From assembly GCA_903936705.1 (NCBI GenBank), contig CAIZWN010000068.1, positions 217,181 to 281,180 of the forward strand: a DNA stretch of 64,000 bases, given 5' to 3'. Each line of letters begins with the position of its first letter. The stretch's first letter is position 1. Both the position numbers and the translations under genes were made by a program. The DNA is from an uncultured Myxococcales bacterium (GTDB lineage: Bacteria; Myxococcota_A; UBA9042; DTJE01). Of this stretch, positions 27,240-35,684 are shown piece after piece. The notes under the pieces are model-generated. The model was not told where the DNA came from and did not search any database. It worked only from the letters and a program-made list of their open reading frames with translations.

Positions 27240-28682
27240 CTACTTGGGGATCAGTGGATGGCCCTTGATGCCTACGTCTATCGCGACTACTCCTCGCTGT
27301 TCGGGATCGACAAGGACCGGGATCGCGATCAACGCCATGTATAGTTTTTGTTCCCCGAAGGCGGTCGGCCCGAACGCCGCGTTCGCCATGGCCTTGTCGG
27401 TCGTTGACAGGAATCGGCGCAGCTCGCCACCCCCGGCAGGCAGGATCCACACGGCGCTTTCAACCAATCCCAAACTGGTATCGACCTGATCGACCATCAT
27501 GTACAGGTTGCCTTCGGCGTCGAATGTGACGCCATCGGCATAGCTGGCGAATCCTGGCGCCACGTCGGTCCGCTCCCCAAGCGTGCCGTCGGAACCAAGC
27601 GCGAACTTGTACAGCCCCCCGTTCCTGGCCGACATGTCCGACCCGTCCATGCACAGCAACGCAGTGTTCTCGGTGGTGACCCACAGTGCCGTGCCCGACG
27701 GGTCAACCGCTACGCCGTTCGCGCCGCCTTCACTTGCCGCATCGAAACCGGCCTCGGACACCAACGTTCCGTCGGCGCGAAAAACCAGCACCTTGCCCAG
27801 GCAACTGTCTGCCATCACGATCAAGCCGCCGGCGGCCGTGGTCAGGTCGTTGGGGTACTTCAGTTCGATCGCCGGAGTACCAATTTGCACCGTGGTCACG
27901 TTCCCGGCGGGGTCGATGCGCCGCGCCGCCTTGCCGTTGGCATCGGCGACCCACAGATTTGCGTCCGTGTCATAGGCGATTCCAAGCGGCCAGCCAACCG
28001 TGTCGCCGGTCAAGGCCATGGTCGTGACATCGCCCTTCGAATCAACCTCCAGCAACCCTCCCGGTACGCCCAGGATCATTCGCGTACCGTCGGGGCTGAA
28101 GGCCAGGTCCTCGGTCGATCCCTCGATTGCCTGCGAGGCAAGAAATCCGGCGACGTTGCCGAATACCGCCGGGGCCAGAGGTGTGTCCAGCACCCCGTCA
28201 AGGGTGGCGGTCGCCAGCACTCCGTTCCAGTCCAGCGAAACCGTTTGTCGCACCGGAGCCGGTCCCAGAGTCCACTGGAACGTGGCCAGCCCGTCGACCC
28301 CGGTAGTCGCGGTTGCAACGGGCAGCTGGCCCCCGCCGCGTGTCACCAAGGCATTGATGGTCGCGCCCTGGATCGATTGATTCGCGTCGTCCCGTGCCCT
28401 TACCGTCAGCGTCAGAAGGGACCCGGACTTTGCCGATTCCGGAAGTTCCTCGATTGCCAGCGATCGTTCAGAAGCCGGGATCTCCTGCTGGAAGTCGGGT
28501 GCCTGGTCCTGCGCCTCGGTCGGCGCATCTCCCGGAAGATCGCCTGGGACTTCGCCCGCGACTTCGCCCGGAACATCTGCGCCGATGTCGATACCGGCAT
28601 CCAGGTCTTCCTTCTCCCCGCCGCACCCGGCCAGGCAGGCCAGTGCCAGCGCGGTCACGATTCGTCCAGGTGTGTTCAGCAT
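27240..28682 (-). CDS. Lipoprotein with predicted SMP-30/NHL-type beta-propeller
   Basis: The 480-residue protein starts at ATG 28682 (GGAGG about 10 nt upstream), directly before a signal peptide with lipobox (LAGC, Cys about 20). The linker at about 25-65 is Asp/Glu/Pro/Gly-rich. Residues 75-165 resemble an Ig-like (Big-1) domain (LTLTVRARDDANQSIQGATI). Residues 180-480 have propeller-like blades: STEDLAFSPDGTRMILG, GWPLGIAYDTDANLWVADA, GGANGVAVDPSGTALWV and SYADGVTFDAEGNLYMMVD. This fits SMP-30/gluconolactonase or NHL propellers. Catalytic metal ligands cannot be assigned by eye, so it may be a binding rather than an enzymatic propeller. Its 3' end abuts the Fic remnant. Confidence 0.82.
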   Translation of the reverse strand: MLNTPGRIVTALALACLAGCGGEKEDLDAGIDIGADVPGEVAGEVPGDLPGDAPTEAQDQAPDFQQEIPASERSLAIEELPESAKSGSLLTLTVRARDDANQSIQGATINALVTRGGGQLPVATATTGVDGLATFQWTLGPAPVRQTVSLDWNGVLATATLDGVLDTPLAPAVFGNVAGFLASQAIEGSTEDLAFSPDGTRMILGVPGGLLEVDSKGDVTTMALTGDTVGWPLGIAYDTDANLWVADANGKAARRIDPAGNVTTVQIGTPAIELKYPNDLTTAAGGLIVMADSCLGKVLVFRADGTLVSEAGFDAASEGGANGVAVDPSGTALWVTTENTALLCMDGSDMSARNGGLYKFALGSDGTLGERTDVAPGFASYADGVTFDAEGNLYMMVDQVDTSLGLVESAVWILPAGGGELRRFLSTTDKAMANAAFGPTAFGEQKLYMALIAIPVLVDPEQRGVVAIDVGIKGHPLIPK

Positions 28683-28791
28683 GTCGTCTCGTCCTCCGCT
28701 GGTGTGCGGACGGGTCACGCCTTGATCGCGACTGGACCCGGCTCGCATTCTTTCGGGAACTGTGGCAGAGACGTCGTTGGGTGTCGAGGGG

Positions 28792-28881
28792 GTAATCGCC
28801 GCGCGGGGCAGGCGTACGGGAACAGAATGGACGCCTGATGGCATGTGGTTTGCGTAATCGCCGCGCGGGGCAGGCGTACGG
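28792..28881. repeat. Pair of 28-bp direct repeats
   Basis: GTAATCGCCGCGCGGGGCAG plus GCGTACGG occurs exactly at 28792-28819 and 28854-28881, with 34 unrelated bases between. It sits in the 269-bp divergent gap between the beta-propeller lipoprotein and tcdA. Only two copies are seen and there are no cas genes, so it is not called CRISPR. Confidence 0.85.
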
Positions 28882-28951
28882 CCCGATCGTCGCGAAAGGC
28901 TTTTGCCGACTGCCCTTGGTTGTCTGCCGTCTGCCGGCGCATGGAGTTTGA

Positions 28952-29830
28952 ATGAACCGGACCGCCCTGTTTCACCGCAGCGAACTCCTGGTGGGTCGCG
29001 CCGCAATGGAACGCATGCAGCAGACGCGTGTCATCCTTTTTGGCATTGGAGGGGTCGGCAGCTGGACCGCCGAGGCGCTGATCCGCAGCGGAATCGGCCA
29101 CCTCACCATCGTCGATTCGGACTGCGTATGCATCACTAACGCGAACCGCCAGTTGCAGGCAATACCGGCGAACGTGGGCCGGGTCAAGGTCGATGAACTG
29201 GCCGTCAGGCTGCGCGGCATCAACCCCGATGCCGTGATAGTGGCTCGTCGCGAGTTGTATGACGCCACGACGAAGGACACTTTCGAGCTGGAGTCCTACG
29301 ATTACGTGCTGGACGCCATCGACTCGCTTAGTTCCAAGCTGGGCCTGATCATCCAGGCACTGGAACGCAAGGTGACCCTGTTTTCGACGATGGGGGCGTC
29401 CGGCAAGCTGGATCCAACCCGCGTCCGAATAGGGTCGATATGGGAATCAACCGGCTGCCCGCTGGCACGTCGCATCCGAAAACGCCTGCGCCACCACGAC
29501 ATAACGGCCGACTTCAAGGCGGTCTACAGCGACGAGGTCCTGTTGAATCAGGGCCCCCAGGCCGCCTGCGGAACCGGCGCCTGTTTCTGCCCGCAATTCG
29601 TAGATGACGGTTCCGGCGCGCAGGAAGAAGCCCACGAATGGTGCAGCAGCAAGGCATTCATCAACGGCTCGATGGTGCACGTCACAGCGACATTCGGAAT
29701 GTGCCTAGCCAGCCTGGTAGTCAACGACGTGATCGCCGCAGCCGGTGCCATGCCGATTGAAAAAGGCATCCAGATGCCTGCCGGGTTGGCTGTTGATTCG
29801 CCTTCCGACGACGATGATTTGGACAAGTGA
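28952..29830 (+). CDS. tcdA: tRNA threonylcarbamoyladenosine dehydratase (ThiF/MoeB family)
   Basis: The 292-residue protein starts at ATG 28952 with GGAG upstream. In E. coli, TcdA/CsdL uses ATP to cyclise t6A37 of ANN-decoding tRNAs to ct6A. The E1-like fold shows nucleotide motif GIGGVGSW (31-38), the family pattern VDSDCVCITNANRQLQA, and Cys-containing segments AACGTGACFCPQF. No rhodanese domain is attached, which separates it from MoeB. The last 20 residues are acidic (DDDDLDK). CsdE/CsdA are not in the window. Other E1-like enzymes are less likely given the NRQ motif and length. Confidence 0.9.
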   Translation: MNRTALFHRSELLVGRAAMERMQQTRVILFGIGGVGSWTAEALIRSGIGHLTIVDSDCVCITNANRQLQAIPANVGRVKVDELAVRLRGINPDAVIVARRELYDATTKDTFELESYDYVLDAIDSLSSKLGLIIQALERKVTLFSTMGASGKLDPTRVRIGSIWESTGCPLARRIRKRLRHHDITADFKAVYSDEVLLNQGPQAACGTGACFCPQFVDDGSGAQEEAHEWCSSKAFINGSMVHVTATFGMCLASLVVNDVIAAAGAMPIEKGIQMPAGLAVDSPSDDDDLDK

Positions 29831-29880
29831 GTTTCGGGGTTAGTTTGTGTTTCGGGATCCTAGGATCGGCACGATCGACG

Positions 29881-30723
29881 TCATTGTGCCGGAGGCGTGG
29901 TGCCGGTCGGTTCACCTTCATCCGGCTGTTCCTGCGCCGGGGCGATGACCTGCAGCCGTTCGAATGCCGCCACGCAGTCGGCATCCCACTTGGCGCCGGC
30001 CTGCCCACGAAGAATCTCCAGCGCCGCCTGGTGCGTCATACCCTTCTGATAGGGCCGGTCGGTCGTCATGGCATCATAGCCGTCTGCGACCGCTATGATC
30101 CGGGCTCCCAGGGGGATGTCGTTACCCTTCATGCGGCGCGGATACCCCTTGCCGTCGATCCGCTCGTGGTGAGCGTGGATAATCGTTACCACTTCTCCCA
30201 GAAAATCCAGATGTTTCAGGATCTCCGCCCCTGCTCCGGGATGCGCCATGATCTCCTTCACCACGTCAGGCGGGTTCCTGGCCTCGTGCGGCTGGAAGAT
30301 CCGATCCGAGCAGCCGATCTTGCCGATGTCGTGCAGCACGCCGGCCGTCCGAACCAGTTCCACCGTCACTGGGGCCAGTCCCATTTCGCAGGCGATCAGT
30401 GCGGCGATGCCGGCCACGCGTTCGGCATGGCCGCGGGTGTATGCGTCGCGCGCCTCCAATGCCTGGGCCATGGACGAGACCGTCTGCAGCGAATTGCGCT
30501 TGATCTGTTCGTTCAGGCTGCGAAGTTCCTGGACCAGCAGTTCGAGTTGATATTCCCGGGTCTCCACCTTGACCATCATCATTCCCATCGCCTCAGCGAT
30601 GATCCTGATCGGCCCAGGCACGTCACTGCCGGTAAGCGCCATGATGTCGTTGGAGTAGTTTCCACCGGCCACGTTCTCGATGATCGCCAGCAACTGCGAA
30701 AGTTCATTTGATTGGTCGTTCAT
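29881..30723 (-). CDS. HD-GYP domain protein (predicted c-di-GMP phosphodiesterase)
   Basis: The 280-residue protein starts at ATG 30723, with GAGG just upstream. The N-terminal 80 residues are helical and resemble a short HAMP-like or signalling helix region, without a transmembrane segment. The HD-GYP domain spans about 82-265 and keeps HDIGK (131-135) and HHERIDGKGYP (185-195), the metal and GYP signatures, so hydrolysis of c-di-GMP is likely. The C-terminus is Pro/Thr/Glu-rich. It lies 113 bp after glgX on the same strand and could be read from the glycogen operon, but a separate promoter is equally possible. Confidence 0.9.
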   Translation of the reverse strand: MNDQSNELSQLLAIIENVAGGNYSNDIMALTGSDVPGPIRIIAEAMGMMMVKVETREYQLELLVQELRSLNEQIKRNSLQTVSSMAQALEARDAYTRGHAERVAGIAALIACEMGLAPVTVELVRTAGVLHDIGKIGCSDRIFQPHEARNPPDVVKEIMAHPGAGAEILKHLDFLGEVVTIIHAHHERIDGKGYPRRMKGNDIPLGARIIAVADGYDAMTTDRPYQKGMTHQAALEILRGQAGAKWDADCVAAFERLQVIAPAQEQPDEGEPTGTTPPAQ

Positions 30724-30836
30724 TTCGCGCCTCGCGTTCCCGGCCAATAAACCTCCGGAAGGTTCATGATCCTTTCCTGACTGACTATTCCGGACTGCGA
30801 AACCATCGACGATCCTCCTTCCTATTCACACGCCAG

Positions 30837-32927
30837 CTAGGTTGCCTTGGAGCTGCTGCGCCAAAACAGAACCACCAGTGACCTTTGTTGAACTGAATAT
30901 GCGCCAGCACGAATCACGGCGGCTTCATTCCAGGGGCTGATGTCTTCGGGCGATTCCAGGGCGGTATCGATCCAGCGCCTCCAGTTGCACCCCGGCGACT
31001 CTGCGACGAGTGGGACCTCGAAGGTCAGTTGCTTCCAGTAGGCGTTGATCATCATGTGCACCATGAATCTGCCGCTTAGGCTTCTTACCGTGCAGGCGAT
31101 GGAATGCGAGTCGGACCCCCAGTCCGGCTGGTCAAGTTTCACTCCGTGCCAGACCACTTTTGATTGCAGCAGAAACTGGTTCAGTGTCAGTCCGGGGTCA
31201 TCCAGTGAAACGTCCCGCTTTTGACGGTCGGCAATCAGAACCTTTACGAATCTGAACAGGCCCGCATGTTTGGAATCAAAACCCCAATCCAGCCAGCTGA
31301 TCTCGTTGTCCTGGCCGTACGCATTATTGTTGCCCTGCTGAGTTCGCCTGACCTCGTCGCCCATCAACAGCATCGGCGTTCCAGCCGACAGCAGCGTTGC
31401 CGCAAGAAAGTTCTTTACCTGACGGTTCCTTAGCTGTTCGATTCCCGAATCGTTGGTTGGGCCTTCAGCTCCGCAGTTCCAGCTGAAATTTTCGTCGCTG
31501 CCGTCCCGGTTTGCCTCCCCGTTCGCCTCGTTATGCTTGCCGTCATAGGAAACCAGGTCCTCAAGCGTGAAACCGTCATGGCAGGTGACGAAATTGATGC
31601 TCTGTTCCGGCTCGCGCTCCTTGTGCCCATAGATGTCGGGGCTGCCCAGCAACCGGGATGCGAATTTCGAGACCGTGTCCCTGTCTCCCCTCAAAAAACT
31701 GCGCACATCGTCCCGAAACCTTCCATTCCATTCCTTCCAGTTGTCGCCGATGAAACTGCCGACCTGGTAAAGTCCGCCAGCATCCCATGGCTCGGCAATC
31801 AGCTTGATTCCCGCCAGCACAGGATCCGTCTCGATGTCCCGGATCACGGCCGGATTCGACAGTGGCCGCCCCTGGGCGTCCCTTGTCAATACCGAGGCAA
31901 GGTCGAATCGAAACCCGTCGACGTGCATTTCCTGGACCCAGTACCGAAGGCTGTCCAGGACCATGCGACGCACGTGGGGGTTGCTTGTGGCAAGCGTATT
32001 TCCGCAACCGGCATAGTTGCCGTAGTATCTTCTGTCAGGCTCCAGAAGATAGTAGGCGTCGTTCCCAAATCCACGGAAGGACAGAGTCGGCCCCTCATGA
32101 TCGCCTTCCGCCGTGTGGTTATAGACGACATCCAGGATCACCTCGATACCGGCGCGATGCAGCGCCTTTACCATGTCACGGAATTCATCGACCGGCCCCA
32201 GAGGGTCCTTCCTGAAGCTGTACGTTGAATGTGGAGCAAAAAGCGAGACCGGAGCATATCCCCAGTAGTTCTTGAATCCCGGGGGAGCATCCTGCTGGTC
32301 AAAGTGGTACACCGGCAGCAGTTCAACCGCGGTAACGCCCAGTTCCTGAAGATACGGGATCTTCTGGATCAGTCCCGCGTAGGTGCCCCGCCTATCCGCA
32401 GCAACACCAGAACTGGGATGGGCCGTGAACCCGCGGACGTGCATCTCGTAAATAATTGAACGTGCAAAAGGATGCCTTGGGTGAACGTCTCCTTCCCAGT
32501 CATACAGGCTGGGGTCAGCAACCACGCTTTTCATGGCAGTGGCGCAGTTGTCACCTGGACAGCTTGCCTGCACGCGGCTGTAGTCTTCAGGTACGAAAAC
32601 CGCCCTTCCGTAGGGATCCAGCAGCACCTTCTGGGGGTCGTAACGCATGCCGCGCTCGGGCTGGTGTGGACCGTGAACCCGATATCCGTAAACCTGTCCC
32701 GGTCCAACATCGGGAACAAAGACGTGCTGGTAGCAACCGGTCCTGTTCTTCTTCGGGTCAAGAAGGATCGTACGTTCCGGGGCGACATCGCCGGCCTTCC
32801 TGAAAAGCAGCAGCTCCACCAGGACCGCATTGTTTGAAAAGACGCTGAAATTGACGCCGCCGTCGGAAACGCTGGCGCCCAGAGGGAAGCTTCTTCCCTG
32901 CCCTTGGCCTTTTGTCGACTTGTGCAT
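30837..32927 (-). CDS. glgX: Glycogen debranching enzyme
   Basis: The 696-residue GH13 enzyme hydrolyses alpha-1,6 branches of glycogen trimmed by phosphorylase. A CBM48-like N-terminal part (PLGASVSDGGVNFSVFS) is followed by the catalytic barrel: EVILDVVYNHTAEG, nucleophile Asp in DGFRFDLASVL, acid Glu in LIAEPWDAGG and the transition-state Asp in VTCHDGFTLEDLVSY. The ATG at 32927 gives the family length; AGGAGG lies 11 nt upstream. It follows glgP after 34 bp and is surely co-transcribed. Isoamylase-type TreX is the alternative name for the same activity. Confidence 0.95.
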   Translation of the reverse strand: MHKSTKGQGQGRSFPLGASVSDGGVNFSVFSNNAVLVELLLFRKAGDVAPERTILLDPKKNRTGCYQHVFVPDVGPGQVYGYRVHGPHQPERGMRYDPQKVLLDPYGRAVFVPEDYSRVQASCPGDNCATAMKSVVADPSLYDWEGDVHPRHPFARSIIYEMHVRGFTAHPSSGVAADRRGTYAGLIQKIPYLQELGVTAVELLPVYHFDQQDAPPGFKNYWGYAPVSLFAPHSTYSFRKDPLGPVDEFRDMVKALHRAGIEVILDVVYNHTAEGDHEGPTLSFRGFGNDAYYLLEPDRRYYGNYAGCGNTLATSNPHVRRMVLDSLRYWVQEMHVDGFRFDLASVLTRDAQGRPLSNPAVIRDIETDPVLAGIKLIAEPWDAGGLYQVGSFIGDNWKEWNGRFRDDVRSFLRGDRDTVSKFASRLLGSPDIYGHKEREPEQSINFVTCHDGFTLEDLVSYDGKHNEANGEANRDGSDENFSWNCGAEGPTNDSGIEQLRNRQVKNFLAATLLSAGTPMLLMGDEVRRTQQGNNNAYGQDNEISWLDWGFDSKHAGLFRFVKVLIADRQKRDVSLDDPGLTLNQFLLQSKVVWHGVKLDQPDWGSDSHSIACTVRSLSGRFMVHMMINAYWKQLTFEVPLVAESPGCNWRRWIDTALESPEDISPWNEAAVIRAGAYSVQQRSLVVLFWRSSSKAT

Positions 32928-32961
32928 GCCGCCTGTGGCCTCCTTCGCATGTTCCTGAACC

Positions 32962-35490
32962 TTACTGAACCTTGATCGGCGATATGTTCCAGATATTCCG
33001 GCAGTATTCCCGTATCGAACGATCCGATGAAAACTTCCCCATTCGGGCCACATTCAGGACCGACATGCGCAGCCATTCCTTCCGGTCACCATAGGCGGCA
33101 CTCACCCGATCCTGGCAGGCAATATAGGACTGATAGTCCGCCAGCAGCAGGAACCGATCTTGCTGCAGCAGGCTGTCAACCAGCAAAGCAAAGAGGCTTG
33201 CATCCCCATTCGAAAAGTACCCCGAGCCAATCTGGTCAAGGGATTCTCGAAGCTGGGAGTCTTGCTCATAGTACTCCCTGGGGCGATACCCCATCGCCTT
33301 CAGGTCGCATACCTCACCGGCAGTCAGCCCGAACAAGAAGAAGTTTTCCGGACCGACCTCTTCGCGAATCTCGACATTGGCGCCGTCAAGGGTGCCGATT
33401 GTCAGGGCGCCGTTCATCGAGAACTTCATGTTTCCCGTACCAGATGCCTCCAGGCCGGCGGTGGATATCTGCTCCGACAGATCAGCGGCAGGATAGATAT
33501 GGTGGGCATTTTTCACATTGAAGTTCGGGAGGAACACGACCTTCAGCCTTCCTGCCACATCAGGGTCGTTGTTCACCACCGCGCCGACCGTATTGATCAG
33601 CTTGATGATCAGCTTTGCCATGACATAGCCCGGCGCGGCCTTGCCTCCGAAAACGAATGTGCGTGGTACGACATCCAGACCAGGGTTCAGCTTTATGCGA
33701 TTGTACAATGCGATGATATGCAGCACGTTCAGATGCTGACGCTTGTACTCGTGGATTCTCTTTACCTGAACGTCGAACAGCGACGCTGGGTCAGTAACGA
33801 TGCCGGTTTGGTCCTTGATCAGGGCGGCAAGCCTCGACTTGTTGTCACTCTTTACCTTGTGCCACTCTGCCAGAAAACCGGCATCCTCGGATAACGGCTC
33901 TATCTTTTTGATTTCGCGTTCAAGATTCCCGATCCACCGGTCCCCGATGTTCGCCGTGATCAGTTTGGCAAGGCCCGGATTCGACAAGACCATCCAACGC
34001 CTGGGAGTCACGCCGTTCGTCACGTTGGTGAAACGTGCTGGGTACAGTTCGTACATGTCCTTCAGGATGGTCCTGGCAAGAAGATCGCTGTGCAGCGCAG
34101 CAACACCATTGATGCAGTGGCTTCCAACCGACGCCAGATGGGCCATTCGGACGAATTTGTCCCCTCTTTCGTCAATCAGCGACAGTCGCGAGATCCGGTC
34201 ATCATCATCAGGGTATCGCAGCCGAACCTCGTCAAGGAACCTGCGGTTGATCTCGAAGATGATTTCCAGATGCCGTGGGAGCGAACTGCCGAACAAGGGC
34301 AGGGGCCATTTTTCCAGAGCCTCCGGAAGAAGCGTGTGGTTCGTGTACGCCATCGTCTTTTGCGTCACTTCCCAGGCCACGTCCCAGCCCATCCCGTGTT
34401 CGTCGACAAACAGTCGCATCAGTTCGGCCACGGCGATCGAGGGATGGGTATCGTTCAGTTGCACGGCAAAGCTTTCGTGGAACAACTCCAGCCTCATGCC
34501 CCGGTGCAGGTGGATGCGGATCATGTCCTGCAACGAACAGGACACGAAGAAATACTGCTGTGCCAGCCTGAGTGCCTTTCCGATTGCCGGCTCGTCGTTC
34601 GGATAAAGGACCTTGCTGATCGTTTCGGAACCGACCTTCTCGTCGACTGCCTTGTAATAGTCGCCCTTGTTGAAAGCCTGGAAGTCGAAGGATTCCACAG
34701 CCTCCGATTTCCACAGTCTCAGCAGATCGACCAGTTCCTGCTTGTATGAAGGTATCGGCGTGTCATAGGCAATCCCCTTCACCACCCGATTCGGCAACCA
34801 GCGCACCTTGAACCCGCCCCCTTCAACGGGAAGCTGTTCTGTGTTTCCCCCGAAATTCACCAGATAGGAAATCTCGGGCCTGCAGTTTTCCCACGGATTG
34901 CCCAGACGCAGCCACTTGTCGGTTTTTTCGACCTGCCACCCGTCGACGATCTCCTGTTTGAAAATGCCGAACTCGTACCTGATTCCGTAGCCTATGGCCG
35001 GGATGCCGGTGCACGCCAGAGAGTCCATATAGCACGCGGCAAGCCTGCCCAGTCCCCCGTTGCCCAGCCCGGGTTCCTCCTCCTGGTTCAGCAGGACATC
35101 CAGGTTCAGCCCCAGTTCCTGCACCGCGTCACGCATGTTGTCGGTAATGCCAAGATTCAGAAGGTTGTTGCCAAGGTGCGGCCCCATCAGGAACTCGGCA
35201 GACAGATAGCAGGCGATCTTTGTCTGCGGGTCACGCAGGTGCCGAAGGGAACGAGTATAGCGCGCCAGCATGCGGTCCCGGGTGGTGTAGGCAACCGCCA
35301 TATACCAGTCATTCGGCGTCGCAAGGTCGCTGGTTCGGCCCTGGACATACAAGAGGTTGTCAAGAATGGCCATCTTCAGTGATGCCGTGCTGGTTCCAGT
35401 GCGGATGTCTTCAGGCACGTCCCCGGCAAACGCGTCCTTGATTGGCTTGGCATCACTTCCGGGCTGTATGTTCCTGTGCTCCTGGGCCAT
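32962..35490 (-). CDS. glgP: Glycogen (alpha-glucan) phosphorylase
   Basis: The 842-residue GT35 enzyme releases glucose-1-phosphate from alpha-1,4-glucan ends using phosphate and PLP. Seen are GNGGLGRLAACYMDSLA, SCSLQDMIRIHLH, VQLNDTHPSIAVAELMR, VKRIHEYKRQHLN and the PLP-lysine motif EASGTGNMKFSMNGAL near the C-terminal third. The length is normal. ATG 35490 has GGAGG about 7 nt upstream. It is the first gene of the leftward glgP-glgX pair; the divergent 194-bp gap to the PEGA/FGE gene should contain its promoter, but none is clear by eye. Confidence 0.96.
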   Translation of the reverse strand: MAQEHRNIQPGSDAKPIKDAFAGDVPEDIRTGTSTASLKMAILDNLLYVQGRTSDLATPNDWYMAVAYTTRDRMLARYTRSLRHLRDPQTKIACYLSAEFLMGPHLGNNLLNLGITDNMRDAVQELGLNLDVLLNQEEEPGLGNGGLGRLAACYMDSLACTGIPAIGYGIRYEFGIFKQEIVDGWQVEKTDKWLRLGNPWENCRPEISYLVNFGGNTEQLPVEGGGFKVRWLPNRVVKGIAYDTPIPSYKQELVDLLRLWKSEAVESFDFQAFNKGDYYKAVDEKVGSETISKVLYPNDEPAIGKALRLAQQYFFVSCSLQDMIRIHLHRGMRLELFHESFAVQLNDTHPSIAVAELMRLFVDEHGMGWDVAWEVTQKTMAYTNHTLLPEALEKWPLPLFGSSLPRHLEIIFEINRRFLDEVRLRYPDDDDRISRLSLIDERGDKFVRMAHLASVGSHCINGVAALHSDLLARTILKDMYELYPARFTNVTNGVTPRRWMVLSNPGLAKLITANIGDRWIGNLEREIKKIEPLSEDAGFLAEWHKVKSDNKSRLAALIKDQTGIVTDPASLFDVQVKRIHEYKRQHLNVLHIIALYNRIKLNPGLDVVPRTFVFGGKAAPGYVMAKLIIKLINTVGAVVNNDPDVAGRLKVVFLPNFNVKNAHHIYPAADLSEQISTAGLEASGTGNMKFSMNGALTIGTLDGANVEIREEVGPENFFLFGLTAGEVCDLKAMGYRPREYYEQDSQLRESLDQIGSGYFSNGDASLFALLVDSLLQQDRFLLLADYQSYIACQDRVSAAYGDRKEWLRMSVLNVARMGKFSSDRSIREYCRNIWNISPIKVQ

Positions 35491-35684
35491 CGATCAGCCT
35501 CCGTGGTTTGGCTTCGGGTGCAGGTCACCTGTCTCGAGCGTCAGGCCAGTACCTGCCCTCTATAGTAGGGCAATGGCACCTCGGGCGTCATTGGAATTGG
35601 CTACCCTGGGTGTCTTCAGGTTGTTGCAAGTTCCGCGCAGACCTCAATGAGACTACAATCCACGCGAACGCAAGAGGTGCCCGG

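Noticed and set aside
28792..28881. CRISPR array
   Set aside because: Only two repeats, no cas genes and no leader; kept only as a repeat pair.
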